NCBI RefSeq assembly: GCF_001624705.1
Contig: NZ_JSEO01000007.1
Span: 1-64,000 of the forward strand
DNA length: 64,000 bases
Direction of reading: 5' to 3'
From: Marinomonas sp. SBI8L
GTDB lineage: Bacteria; Pseudomonadota; Gammaproteobacteria; Pseudomonadales; Marinomonadaceae
Part shown: one piece after another, positions 34,187 to 43,306 of the stretch
Position numbering within the stretch: the stretch's first letter is position 1
Layout of the letters: each line of letters begins with the position of its first letter
Position numbers and translations under genes: made by a program
Notes under the pieces: model-generated
The model's database searches: none
Told to the model about the DNA's origin: nothing
The model's input: the letters and a program-made list of their open reading frames with translations, nothing else

Positions 34187-34816
34187 ATGAGTAAGCGTAA
34201 AATTAATAGAGAAGAAGTTAGCTCGCGCATTTTACACGCTGCTGAGCATGAATTTGGCCTGTATGGATATAAGGGCGCTAGCCTACAAAATATTGCTAAA
34301 AGGGCTGGGCTGCCTAAAGCAAATATCGTTTATTATTTTGTTTCTAAAGAAAACCTTTATAAAGTGGTATTGAATCAAATCGCCAGTAGCTGGAATGATG
34401 TGTTTGATAAAGCCACGATTGATGATGATCCTGCTGTTGTTCTTGATAACTTTATTCGCACTAAGTTAGCCCAAAGTATTGCTAAACCTCGTAGTTCTCG
34501 TATTTTTGCGATGGAAGTGATTCAAGGGGCGGCGCATATTAGTGAATATCTAAGAGAAGAGTTACGACCTTGGCTGCAAGATAGGATCAATCTGATTGAA
34601 TCTTGGATAGCTAAAGGCAAGATGAAAGCGGTTGACCCTACCAGCCTTATTTTTATGATTTGGGCGACAACACAGCACTATGCTGACTTTGAATCTCAGA
34701 TACTTACCTTGCTAGATCAAGACGAATACGCAGAAAGCGATATGACTCGCATCGGTGATACCATTAGTAAAACTATTTTAGGGGGATGTGGCTTAAGCAT
34801 GCCGTCGGCTGCCTAA
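34187..34816 (+). CDS. TetR-family regulator, RutR-like
   Basis: This 209-residue regulator has a TetR helix-turn-helix at about residues 10-55 (SLQNIAKRAGLPKANIVYYF, then VSKENLY). The C-terminal domain resembles RutR/YcdC (SRIFAMEVIQGAAHISEYLR and IFMIWATTQHYADFE). RutR senses uracil in E. coli; whether this protein does so is unknown, as no pyrimidine catabolic gene is in the window. It has an AGGAG ribosome-binding site and its own terminator. Confidence 0.85.
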   Translation: MSKRKINREEVSSRILHAAEHEFGLYGYKGASLQNIAKRAGLPKANIVYYFVSKENLYKVVLNQIASSWNDVFDKATIDDDPAVVLDNFIRTKLAQSIAKPRSSRIFAMEVIQGAAHISEYLREELRPWLQDRINLIESWIAKGKMKAVDPTSLIFMIWATTQHYADFESQILTLLDQDEYAESDMTRIGDTISKTILGGCGLSMPSAA

Positions 34817-34838
34817 ACCGATATTTTTAGTGTTCCTT

Positions 34839-34871
34839 AAGGCCAATAAGCTCATTATTGGCCTTTTTTAT
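34839..34871 (+). terminator. Rho-independent terminator of the TetR gene
   Basis: The perfect stem AAGGCCAATA (34839-34848) with TATTGGCCTT (34856-34865) is followed by a T run. Confidence 0.92.
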
Positions 34872-34947
34872 TACCAAATTTTAATGTGTTTAATGCTGAG
34901 TTTATCGTTAAGCTAAAGCTAATTAATAATTTTAAATAGGTGAACAT

Positions 34948-35688
34948 GTGAGATTCTTTATTATTGTTTTGTTTGGCGCTTTCTCTTTTGCTGCACAGGC
35001 AAATTTAAATCTTAAATGGTTAGCACCAGAGCCTGAAAATCAAGCGATCAAGCAATTGCTTGAATCCTCAGAAGTGTTGCAAACCAGTATCGATCTGATT
35101 AATAACAATTGGCAATTAGAAGATGACATTTTACTGCGTATAGGCGGTGAGGAAGATCCTTATTATGACCCTGAAACCAGTACGATTTATTTCTCCTATT
35201 ATTTCGCCGATGAAATTGCGCAAAGATTTATTGCTGCTAACCCCAATGCCGATCTAGCTGCCCAGCAAAGTTTTGTTATCTCAGGCGTTGTGCATACCTT
35301 GTTCCACGAGTATGCCCATGTTTTGGTGGATTATTTAAATTTGCCTGTACTGGGTCGTGAGGAAGATGCAGCAGATTCTTTTGCATCTTATGTTTTGATT
35401 ACCATGATGAAAGATGGCCCTAGATTACTCAAAGATGGAGCAGATTTATTTTATCTTGAAAGTTTAGATCCAGAACCTTTTGCCTCTGTTATGTTATCTG
35501 ACTCCCATAGTTTGCCAATACAAAGATTTTATATGAGCCTTTGTCATTTATATGCCAGTGATGAGAAGGCTTACCAATATCTCATTACTGAACATGACTT
35601 TGATGAAGAGTGGGTAAATACCTGCTTCATGGATTACGGCATTATCATCTCTTCTTGGCAGGTGTTGTTAGCGCAAGAAGAGACATAA
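34948..35688 (+). CDS. DUF4344 metallopeptidase-like secreted protein
   Basis: This 246-residue protein has a Sec signal peptide (MRFFIIVLFGAFSFAAQA, cleavage after about 18). It carries an HExxH zinc site, HEYAH at residues 120-124, with a downstream acidic third-ligand candidate in GREEDAADSFASYVLI (about 135-150), the pattern of DUF4344 putative metallopeptidases. A C-terminal region contains two Cys (SLCHLYA, NTCFMD) that could form a disulfide in the periplasm. The start is GTG 34948, behind AGGTG. The substrate is unknown. Confidence 0.85.
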   Translation: MRFFIIVLFGAFSFAAQANLNLKWLAPEPENQAIKQLLESSEVLQTSIDLINNNWQLEDDILLRIGGEEDPYYDPETSTIYFSYYFADEIAQRFIAANPNADLAAQQSFVISGVVHTLFHEYAHVLVDYLNLPVLGREEDAADSFASYVLITMMKDGPRLLKDGADLFYLESLDPEPFASVMLSDSHSLPIQRFYMSLCHLYASDEKAYQYLITEHDFDEEWVNTCFMDYGIIISSWQVLLAQEET

Positions 35689-35707
35689 TGGCATAGACAA
35701 AGGTGGA

Positions 35708-36265
35708 TTAAATACTTTGGCCAAGCATGCGGCGTAAAGTACCATCTTTATCTATGATGTGATGTTTAAGCGCGCCAACAAGGTGTAAGCCAATCGCAAA
35801 AATCATCACATTAGCACCTATGCCATGGATACTTTCACCTACGGCTGCTAAAAATTCATTTTGAACTAGCATCCTGCGCGCATTCTCAGGGTCTGGGAAG
35901 CTTGCTACCAGCTCTAAACCAAAAACGTATAAACCTCTTCCTTCTGACAATGTCATTACCATGCCTGATATTGGCATCAGCAGCATGCCAATGATTAGCG
36001 TCCAATGCATCACTTTTGCCAGTAGGTGTTCAACTGAGGTGTATTTCCCCGCAGGCTTTGGCCAACCATTCATGTAGCGCCAGATTACACGAAGCAGTGC
36101 GATAAGCAGTAATATAAAACCAAAAGATTTATGAATAGGGAATAAGGCATAGTCCTTAAACTCTGTCATATATAGGCCTATTGCCATGAGTCCGATAAAG
36201 AGAATCGCAACCAACCAATGTAGGCTAACGGTGATCTTGCTGAACTTTGCTTGGGTATCTTTCAT
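35708..36265 (-). CDS. Cytochrome b561-family protein
   Basis: This 185-residue four-helix membrane dihaem cytochrome is of the CybB/YodB type. Haem-ligand His residues are visible in helix 1 (SLHWLVAI, His16), the loop-helix 2 start (PIHKSFGF), helix 3 (MHWTLIIG) and helix 4 (GLHLVGALKHHII). Such proteins move electrons between the quinone pool and superoxide or periplasmic partners. It is transcribed leftwards, just downstream (31 bases) of the histidine kinase gene, so it may belong to the same operon and be its target. Confidence 0.9.
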   Translation of the reverse strand: MKDTQAKFSKITVSLHWLVAILFIGLMAIGLYMTEFKDYALFPIHKSFGFILLLIALLRVIWRYMNGWPKPAGKYTSVEHLLAKVMHWTLIIGMLLMPISGMVMTLSEGRGLYVFGLELVASFPDPENARRMLVQNEFLAAVGESIHGIGANVMIFAIGLHLVGALKHHIIDKDGTLRRMLGQSI

Positions 36266-36296
36266 TGTATTACTTACCTATCGTGCTTGATGTGAA

Positions 36297-37733
36297 TTAT
36301 TGTGGATGCTCATGCCACTTAAGCGTGGCTGTGCAGCCTGTTTCTGAATTGTTCTCTACGGTGTTTTTTAAGGTGAAGTGCCAGCCCTTCTGTTGTGCTA
36401 TCTGAGTGACAATATCCAGCCCTAGTCCAAAGCTCTCTCGGTTAGATTTGCCTCTTTGCATTAGGTGCTCTGTATCCTTGATGCCACAGCCTGAATCCTG
36501 AATTGAAATAAACTTGCTCGAAACATTAATGATGATGCTGCCTTCAAAAGAGTGCTCGAAGGCGTTTCTGATTAGGTTAGAAATGACAATGAGCAGCAGG
36601 CTTTTCTCGATATAGATTGAGCCATCATCAATAATATTGAGTTGGATCTTGAGCTCACGACCTTCGATTAGATAGCTAAGTTGATGCTTCACTTCAGACA
36701 CAAGTGTTGCCAGTTCATGGGTGCTCAGTTTTTGCTTTTTAGGCTCACCTTGGTTGTTCTCTTCTTTGTCGGCTTGGGAGAGCCAAAGCAGTGATTCGGT
36801 CAAACCTTTCATGTTATTGCTGGATTGGCGTATATGTATGAGAGGGTCTTTAAAGTCATTCGACCCTGTTTCTTGGCGACGATCAATTAAGTCTAACGCG
36901 CTGCTAATGACAGCAATTGGTGTACGCAGCTCATGGCTAGCATTTTGTAGGAAGGTCTTTTCCCTTTCTTGGGTTTGCTTTATACGTTTAATACTTTGAT
37001 TTAACACTTTTGCGATGTGCCCAATTTCTGATTGGTTTTTCAGTAAAGGGTGATCATCGAGTGATTGATAGCAATCTAGGTCACTGGCGATTTGAGCGAG
37101 AGATTCCATCGGGGTGAGTACTTTTTGATGGAAGCGGTAGGCAATCCAAAGGACTAAAACTAATAGAAGAATAAGAACGGTTAAGGTCGCTAGCGTGACC
37201 GTTGCAAAAATATTGGGAGTAGGGACTTCTTTAATTTTAAATGCTCTACTAAATAAATAGGCAACAAAAATTTGTCTTTCGTTTTTCCCTGGTATAGCAG
37301 TGAGTAAGAGAAAATTAGGAGGTGTTGAGCTTTTCTCCATAGTTTGAGTTGTATCGGTTTCTGTCTTCTTTTTGCCTCTTTTAATAAAGACTTTGACTAG
37401 TTCATAATTCGCAACCTGTTTTGAACCAAGTGCTTTAGTTAACCAAGAAGGCAAGTTCTGCTCGCCAATATAAACGCTAAACTCACCCATGTCATAGTGT
37501 GTTTGAGTGAGTGTATCTGCCTTATCTAATTGAGCGTAGTGATAACCAATTTTGGTTAGGCTCATACGAGCTGAAATATCTAAACCTTGATTGTAGATAT
37601 AGTAAATTAAGCCAGAGGTACAAAGAATTACAGCAAACGTTAGAACGATAAGCTTTTCTTGTATGAAAAAACGTAAACCTTGTCGAGTATGGCTACTTTG
37701 AGCTTTATTTTTTGTCAGAGAATTAGACGTCAT
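36297..37733 (-). CDS. Sensor histidine kinase
   Basis: This 478-residue inner-membrane kinase has TM1 at about 27-47, a periplasmic sensor of about 125 residues and TM2 at about 176-198. A HAMP-like linker follows, then HisKA with the phospho-accepting His267 in NASHELRTPIAV and a HATPase domain (N box ISNLIRNAFEHS, G1 DSGCGI, G2 GLGLDIV). The sensor has a Lys-rich stretch (KRGKKKTETDTT). ATG 37733 with GAAGGAG upstream is the start, overlapping the response regulator gene by 11 bases; the upstream in-frame start at 37775 is rejected. The signal is unknown. Confidence 0.92.
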   Translation of the reverse strand: MTSNSLTKNKAQSSHTRQGLRFFIQEKLIVLTFAVILCTSGLIYYIYNQGLDISARMSLTKIGYHYAQLDKADTLTQTHYDMGEFSVYIGEQNLPSWLTKALGSKQVANYELVKVFIKRGKKKTETDTTQTMEKSSTPPNFLLLTAIPGKNERQIFVAYLFSRAFKIKEVPTPNIFATVTLATLTVLILLLVLVLWIAYRFHQKVLTPMESLAQIASDLDCYQSLDDHPLLKNQSEIGHIAKVLNQSIKRIKQTQEREKTFLQNASHELRTPIAVISSALDLIDRRQETGSNDFKDPLIHIRQSSNNMKGLTESLLWLSQADKEENNQGEPKKQKLSTHELATLVSEVKHQLSYLIEGRELKIQLNIIDDGSIYIEKSLLLIVISNLIRNAFEHSFEGSIIINVSSKFISIQDSGCGIKDTEHLMQRGKSNRESFGLGLDIVTQIAQQKGWHFTLKNTVENNSETGCTATLKWHEHPQ

Positions 37734-38409
37734 TGTCTTCTCCTTCTTGGCAGCGCAATACCACACCAACGCCACGTAGAGTGTGAAGAATAGGTTGATT
37801 GAAAGGTTTATTAATGGTTTTTCTTAGTTGGTATAAGTGAGATTTCAGCGCGTCAGAATTTGGTGATTTTCCTTGCCAGACCACCTCTTCCAATTTCTCT
37901 CTACTTAACGGTGCTGGGCTTGCTTTGGCTAACGCCACCAAGAGGTCCCAAGCAACAGGGTTTAAGGTAAGGCTTCTGTTTTGCCTTGTGGCTTCTCTGG
38001 TGTCTATGTTGAGAACGAGGTCATCAACCTTAAGTGTATTTTTCTGAGGCAGAGAGCGACTCACTAGGGCTTTTATTCTGGCAACTAATTCGGGTAAGGC
38101 AAAAGGTTTAACAAGGTAATCATCCGCGCCTTGTGCAAAGCCCTCAAGCTTATTATCTAAGCTATCTCTTGCGGTCAGCATCAAAATTGGCGTGTTATTT
38201 CCCTGATCTCTTAATGTTTTGGCTATGGTTAGCCCGTTTAATCTAGGTAGATTTAAGTCTAGTAAAATAATGTCGAAGGGCGTTTCTTGGGCAAGTGTCA
38301 AACCTTGATCGCCCCTTTCAGCATAGTCACACTCAATATTATCGAAGGCTAAATATTCGATAATATTACTGGCAAGTTGTCGGTTGTCTTCAATCAGGAG
38401 TGCAAGCAT
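37723..38409 (-). CDS. OmpR/PhoB-family response regulator
   Basis: This 228-residue regulator has a receiver domain (acidic pocket EDN at 7-9, phospho-acceptor Asp51 in ILLDLNLPRLNG, Thr in MLTARDS and Lys in YLVKPF). A winged-helix DNA-binding domain follows from about 125 (PVAWDLLVALAKASPAPLSR and DALKSHLYQLRKTINKP). It is the first gene of the two-component operon, overlapping the kinase gene by 11 bases. The cytochrome b561 gene follows. Direct repeats about 90 bases upstream may be its own binding site. Confidence 0.93.
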   Translation of the reverse strand: MLALLIEDNRQLASNIIEYLAFDNIECDYAERGDQGLTLAQETPFDIILLDLNLPRLNGLTIAKTLRDQGNNTPILMLTARDSLDNKLEGFAQGADDYLVKPFALPELVARIKALVSRSLPQKNTLKVDDLVLNIDTREATRQNRSLTLNPVAWDLLVALAKASPAPLSREKLEEVVWQGKSPNSDALKSHLYQLRKTINKPFNQPILHTLRGVGVVLRCQEGEDNDV

Positions 38410-38751
38410 CCTATTACCTTTTAGATCTTTTTTATTTAGATGTATCTGATTACTTATATGCTGTTAGGGCGGAGTATATCCTGTGAAAAATAAGCTTTTT
38501 CACCTTAACTTCACCTTTTACGAGTAATCAAAAGCTTGGTGGACGATTATGCCTAATATTAGTGCAAAGGCGGTAAGCCTTAGTCTAATACGAGATTAAA
38601 TACAGGTGATCCGTTGAGGTTCTAGGTTGATAAGGAGGCGTGAAAAAGCAGAGTAGTGCCTTTAATTATTGAAATAAGGCTAAGACGTTATTTGCTAGTT
38701 AGTATATTTCTTGTGATCTTAATTCTATTTTAGTTTTTAAACTCTGATAGA
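38410..38751. promoter_or_regulatory. Intergenic gap with 11-bp-spaced direct repeats upstream of the response regulator
   Basis: TTCACCTT occurs at 38499-38506 and again at 38510-38517, a period of 11 bases. This is the arrangement used by OmpR/PhoB-type dimers on one face of DNA. It lies about 90 bases before the response regulator start on the minus strand and could be an autoregulatory site. The rest of the 342-base gap holds no supported gene. Confidence 0.4.
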
Positions 38752-39570
38752 TTAGTTACTGATTAACTCCCCACTTTTTTGGAGCTGCTTTGCTTGATGG
38801 CGTATTTCATCACTCGCTATTTCTAAGGCAAGAAGGTTAGTGTGCATTTGTCCGTATTGATGCACTATTTTGTGAGGCCAAGGAGCGCTTGCTGCGAGTA
38901 CGAATTGGCTATCTGTGATCGCTGTCACTTTTAACTCTTGGGTATTTTCTTCTAATAATCCTAAATGTTCGGTGTTTAATTGAATTCCAGCTATGTTAAG
39001 CGAGCCTGTTCTAGGGTAGATAAAACCACGGCTTTGAGTTTTATGTTGAAAGTACCAAGATTCACCAGCCCTTAGGTTGATGTCTAAATAGCTGATGTCT
39101 TGGCTGATTTTATGGCAAGCTTGTTTGTCTTTATAAGCCCCTAACAGAATACGTGTATTGCCTACCTGAATAATGTCGCTATTTTTTAGATTGAAATAGC
39201 GACTGCAAGCGACTTCTTCATCAGGCGGTAAAAGCACCCAAAGCTGCATTATGCCTATATCATTTTTCTTTTGGCTCGCTTCATACCTTTCTTTGTGCCA
39301 AATGCCTTTACCGGACGCCATCCATTGTAAGCCTTGATCTTCGATTGTGCCTGTATGCCCCATTGAGTCTTGATGAATGAGCTTAGCATCATAAGGCATG
39401 GTGACAGTGGCAACACCTGAGTGGGGATGCCAATCTATCATTAAGCTATTTTTACCTTTTACTCTACCAGCATCAAAGAGCACAAAAGGCGCGAGTAGGT
39501 GTCTAATTCTGTGATTAATATAGGCTGGGTGATTCGTTTTAGGTTCAATGATTTGAGACAAGGCTCGCAT
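38752..39570 (-). CDS. Pirin-family protein (bicupin), second copy
   Basis: This 272-residue pirin-like protein has its N-terminal cupin metal site in WHPHSGVATVT (about 58-68) and GIWHKERYEA, giving the His cluster, and a second cupin from about 160. It is a distant relative of the pirin at 12315-13160 and closer to the shorter YhaK-like branch in its C-terminal half. ATG 39570 is placed by GGAGG six bases upstream; the upstream in-frame ATG lies inside the preceding gene. It begins one base after the stop of the Bcr/CflA transporter, so the two form an operon. Confidence 0.85.
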   Translation of the reverse strand: MRALSQIIEPKTNHPAYINHRIRHLLAPFVLFDAGRVKGKNSLMIDWHPHSGVATVTMPYDAKLIHQDSMGHTGTIEDQGLQWMASGKGIWHKERYEASQKKNDIGIMQLWVLLPPDEEVACSRYFNLKNSDIIQVGNTRILLGAYKDKQACHKISQDISYLDINLRAGESWYFQHKTQSRGFIYPRTGSLNIAGIQLNTEHLGLLEENTQELKVTAITDSQFVLAASAPWPHKIVHQYGQMHTNLLALEIASDEIRHQAKQLQKSGELISN

Positions 39571-39571
39571 A

Positions 39572-40837
39572 TCAAGCCTCCTTTTTAGTTTGTTTAATAA
39601 GAGCGAAAGCAAAAGCACAAGTTAATAAACCTGATACTGTCATAGAAAAAGCCATAGGCATGCTGTTTATACTCTCGCTTAAGCTAATAACAGCACTGGC
39701 CAAAGCGCCTAAACCAAATTGCATAACGCCATTAAGACCTGATGCTAAGCCTGCATATTGACCCGAGCTTGAAAGCACACCCGCAATAGCATTTGCTGAA
39801 GTAAAGCCCAGCATAGCCATATAGAGAACAACTCCTAGAACGATATAGGGCAAAGACAAAGCGAGACTTGCCACAAGAAATAAGTAGAGACCAATAACCC
39901 CTAAGCCTATCCCCGCCCAAATAAGTTTGATATTTGGATCTATATGACCAAGCCGTCTCGCATTGAGTAGATTTGTACTTATCATGGCAACGGCATTAAG
40001 CCCGATTAATAAGCTGTAATCTTGTGGACTGACCTGATGCAAGCTCATATAAACGAAAGGCGAACCTGATATGAAAGCAAACAAGCCTGCAAATGAGGCT
40101 GAGCCTGCAAACATATAGCTTAAGGTAAGTGGGTTAGTCAAAACGAACCTGTAACCTTTGAATATCTCAGATAGTTTTACTTTATTACGGGACTTGTTAT
40201 CTGACTTATTGGTAGATGGGATGTGTGTCTCTGCTTCTTTATTAGTGCTGGCTTGGCTATTGATAAAGAGTTGAGTAAAGAAGGTGATAAAAGCAAAAAA
40301 ACCTAAGCAGAAGAATATCCATTGCCAGCCAAGGTGAAGAAGTATTTGGCTTCCTAGCATAGGGGCTACCATAGGTGCGATAACGACGACCGCCATAATA
40401 TAAGAAATAATTTGGCTGCTTTTTTCTTTACCATAGCTTTGTTGAATGAGAGCGAATACCACCACAGAAGTGCCTCCTAAGAAGCCTTGCACACCACGTC
40501 CAATGAAAAGCCAGGTTAGGTTAGTACTAAATGCGACAATAAAACTTGCGATGGCAAAACCGATTAAACCCCAGCTTAGTAAGCTGGTTTTATTTAATTT
40601 GTCTGCCAAAGTACCAAAGACAAGTTGGCCTAAAGCAAAACTTAATAGGTAAATGGCAACACTTGCCTCCATAGCATCAATTCGAGTATCGAAAAAATGA
40701 GCCATTTGAGGTAATGCCGGTAGGTACATGTCTATCGCAAGAGGAGACAGTGAGAAGATCATCGCCATGAGGCAAACGAATCCCCAAAAGGGCATGCTTT
40801 GAGTATTGGTGTGAGTGTGAGAACTTGAGTAAGACAT
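39572..40837 (-). CDS. Bcr/CflA-family MFS drug-efflux transporter
   Basis: This 421-residue inner-membrane protein has twelve predicted helices. Family landmarks are SPLAIDMYLPALPQMAHFF in helix 1, LGQLVFGTLADKLNKTS (MFS motif A), FIGRGVQGFLGGTSVVVFAL and a Ser/Asn/Lys-rich central cytoplasmic loop near residue 205-220. Such proton antiporters expel bicyclomycin, sulfonamide or small peptides; the substrate is unknown. It is transcribed leftwards ahead of the pirin gene. Another member lies at 51673-52926. Confidence 0.9.
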   Translation of the reverse strand: MSYSSSHTHTNTQSMPFWGFVCLMAMIFSLSPLAIDMYLPALPQMAHFFDTRIDAMEASVAIYLLSFALGQLVFGTLADKLNKTSLLSWGLIGFAIASFIVAFSTNLTWLFIGRGVQGFLGGTSVVVFALIQQSYGKEKSSQIISYIMAVVVIAPMVAPMLGSQILLHLGWQWIFFCLGFFAFITFFTQLFINSQASTNKEAETHIPSTNKSDNKSRNKVKLSEIFKGYRFVLTNPLTLSYMFAGSASFAGLFAFISGSPFVYMSLHQVSPQDYSLLIGLNAVAMISTNLLNARRLGHIDPNIKLIWAGIGLGVIGLYLFLVASLALSLPYIVLGVVLYMAMLGFTSANAIAGVLSSSGQYAGLASGLNGVMQFGLGALASAVISLSESINSMPMAFSMTVSGLLTCAFAFALIKQTKKEA

Positions 40838-40968
40838 GCTGTATTCCTATTGGTTAGCTGTCTTAGTAGTTTAATTAAGCTTTATTTATGAATAAATTAG
40901 GCTGGTGGAAATGAATTGTTTCCATATGAGTCTTTATTTAATGAGAATTAGCTCAATATTAGAAACAT

Positions 40969-40993
40969 AAGGCCACCTTACTAAGGTGGCCTT
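40969..40993 (-). terminator. Terminator after the TRAP permease
   Basis: The inverted repeat AAGGCCACCTTA (40969-40980) and TAAGGTGGCCTT (40982-40993) lies just past the permease stop. On the minus strand only ATGTTTC follows, a weak T tract. Confidence 0.7.
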
Positions 40994-41002
40994 ATGTTTA
41001 AC

Positions 41003-43141
41003 TTAAGCTTGTTGGCTTGCTTGATTCGACATAAAACTACGCTTACCTAGAATAAAGATCACTAGGAAAACGATTAGGCCTGCAAATTGAATTCCTATGT
41101 GTAAGCTTGGCCATAACATAGCAATAGCAGCAAAAAGTAATAAGCCTCTGCTTGCTAGGTTCAACTTATCTTCTAAGTAACCTTCCATCACGGCAACAAA
41201 CGCATATAAACCGAAAATACCAAATATAGTCAGGCGAATAAGTGTTTCTGCATCACCACCGATTAATGGGGTATAAGCCATTAATAATGGAATAATATAA
41301 AGACCTTTAGCCAGTTTCCATGCGGTTACACCTGTGCGCATTGGCGGTGTTTTAGCAATAGCCGCTGCGGCAAATGCGGTTAAGCAGACAGGCGGTGTGA
41401 CATTACTGTCTTGTGATAACCAAAAGATAATCATGTGAGCAGTGACTAAGAACATAGCAATTGCTTCTGCACCCAGTGCTTGCTCATAAAGCATGCCTTT
41501 GAAATCACTTGGTACCTGGCTTAGCAGCTGAGTGGCTTGCTCGATTGGCATGCTTTGCCCTAATTGACTAATCACAGTTGGATCAACCAGCATAAAGATA
41601 GCATGTGCTGTTTCAGGTAACTGGCCTGATGCAAGCATGTCTAGCATTTGGCTTTCAGCAATTAGGTTGTAAAGCGCAGGGGCTGATAAGGTACCTAGAA
41701 CAATATAAGAGGCTGTTACAGGTAAACCCATACCTAAGATCAAAGAAGCCAGTGCGACTAAAATAATGGTAAAGAATAAGCTTCCACCAGCCCAGCTTGT
41801 GATCATCAAGGAGAATGTATTACCAACACCTGTGGTGCTGATGACATTGACCACCAGCCCGATGCCGACTAGAAGCACTGCAGTGGTCGACATATTTTTC
41901 GCGCCTTGCACCATGGCATCTAATATTTCGATCACACCCATACGATGAGTCTTAGATAACCAAGAGGATGCAATGACTATCAAGATGGCAAAACCTGCTG
42001 CATAGGTTGGCGTAAAACCTTGAATTAACATGGTTACTAGGCCGCCTAATGGTAGGATGTGGTGCCAGCCTTGTTTTAGGACAGACATGGCTGAGACGCC
42101 ATCATCCATGGTTTGTACTACATTGCTACGTTTTGCTTCTACACGAACAAAGAAGGCAACGGATAAAAAGTAAAGAAGGGCAGGAACTGCAGCCACACTG
42201 ATAATGGTGACATAAGAAACTTGCGTATAAGAAGCCATGATGAAAGCCCCTGCGCCCATTACGGGTGGCATTAACTGTCCACCAGTAGATGCTGCGGCTT
42301 CAATACCTGCGGCAAAGCGTGCTGGAAAGCCTGCTTTTTGCATTAAAGGTATTGTAATTACACCAGTAGACACTGTATTCGCGACTGATGAGCCAGATAC
42401 TGATCCCATTAAACCTGAACCTAGTACAGCCACAAAGCCTGGACCACCAACCATTTTGCTAGCTGCTGCTCGGGATAATTCAATGATGAAGTCGCCCGCG
42501 CCTGATTTAACAAGGAAAGCGCCAAACAAAATAAACATGAAGACAAAGCTCCATGAAATTCGAGAGATAGAGCCAAACATGCCGTCTGTACTAAAGAAGC
42601 TTCGGTATAACAAGGTCTCTAAGCTTAGCCCTGGGAAGGAGAAAGGCCCTGAAATTAGGCTTCCCCAGAGTACGACATAGGTGAGTGCAACAAAAATTAA
42701 AGCAGGGATAAACCAACCTGCGGTTCGACGAATGAGCTCTAGTGCTAAAAGAACTGCAACAGCTGATGCTATCCAATCGCCTGTGACAAAGGTAACGCCT
42801 CTATCATAGAGGGCATCTTCAAATAGCATTATGTAGATAGGTAAGCAGATAAGAGCCGCCACTAAAACCAGATCCACGCCTAAGGCAAGTTTTGATTTTG
42901 TTAACTTTGAGCTTGCTGGAGTAAGCAGGGTACACATGATGCCAAAACCAGCAAAATGGAATGCAGATACCCAGAGTTCAGGGAAGGTGCCTAAGGTATT
43001 AATGTAGATATGGGAGAAAGCCATAAGAATACCAATAAGGTAAATTGCCCTATTGATGCCAGTACCACTTCTGTGGGTACTTTCAAATTCTTTTAATTTA
43101 GCTTGGGTCTCTTCATCCATGTGGGGTTGGGTTGAGCTCAT
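41003..43141 (-). CDS. TRAP transporter permease, fused small and large subunits
   Basis: This 712-residue polytopic protein combines the 4-helix DctQ-like and 12-helix DctM-like parts of a TRAP transporter, the architecture of TIGR02123 fusion permeases that work with TAXI-type binding proteins. The first 170 residues hold the small-subunit region. The large domain carries GLMGSVSGSSVANTVSTG, GGQLMPPVMGAGAFIMAS, LILGMGLPVTASYIVLG and DSNVTPPVCLTAFAAAAIA. It imports a solute using a sodium or proton gradient; the substrate is unknown (TAXI systems often take up glutamate or dicarboxylates). The binding-protein gene lies upstream on the same strand, with a strong hairpin between. Confidence 0.94.
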   Translation of the reverse strand: MSSTQPHMDEETQAKLKEFESTHRSGTGINRAIYLIGILMAFSHIYINTLGTFPELWVSAFHFAGFGIMCTLLTPASSKLTKSKLALGVDLVLVAALICLPIYIMLFEDALYDRGVTFVTGDWIASAVAVLLALELIRRTAGWFIPALIFVALTYVVLWGSLISGPFSFPGLSLETLLYRSFFSTDGMFGSISRISWSFVFMFILFGAFLVKSGAGDFIIELSRAAASKMVGGPGFVAVLGSGLMGSVSGSSVANTVSTGVITIPLMQKAGFPARFAAGIEAAASTGGQLMPPVMGAGAFIMASYTQVSYVTIISVAAVPALLYFLSVAFFVRVEAKRSNVVQTMDDGVSAMSVLKQGWHHILPLGGLVTMLIQGFTPTYAAGFAILIVIASSWLSKTHRMGVIEILDAMVQGAKNMSTTAVLLVGIGLVVNVISTTGVGNTFSLMITSWAGGSLFFTIILVALASLILGMGLPVTASYIVLGTLSAPALYNLIAESQMLDMLASGQLPETAHAIFMLVDPTVISQLGQSMPIEQATQLLSQVPSDFKGMLYEQALGAEAIAMFLVTAHMIIFWLSQDSNVTPPVCLTAFAAAAIAKTPPMRTGVTAWKLAKGLYIIPLLMAYTPLIGGDAETLIRLTIFGIFGLYAFVAVMEGYLEDKLNLASRGLLLFAAIAMLWPSLHIGIQFAGLIVFLVIFILGKRSFMSNQASQQA

Positions 43142-43215
43142 AACAACTTACCTTATGGTGCGACTGTTTAATCAGATAAGGAACAGTGCTTAATACTTGT
43201 TTTAAAATAGAGAAT

Positions 43216-43254
43216 AGTCTCTCTAGGGGCTAGTTCTATCCCCCTAGAGAGACT
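43216..43254 (-). terminator. Strong intercistronic hairpin between the TAXI gene and the permease gene
   Basis: A perfect 14-bp stem (AGTCTCTCTAGGGG at 43216-43229 with CCCCTAGAGAGACT at 43241-43254) encloses an 11-base loop. No long T run follows on the minus strand (ATTCTCTATT). It may act as a leaky terminator or a 3'-end stabiliser that keeps the binding protein in excess over the permease. Confidence 0.75.
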
Positions 43255-43306
43255 GAGAAATCTATCAAGATTTCTCAGGTATTGCTGTACGTGTTTTCGC
43301 TTTTTA

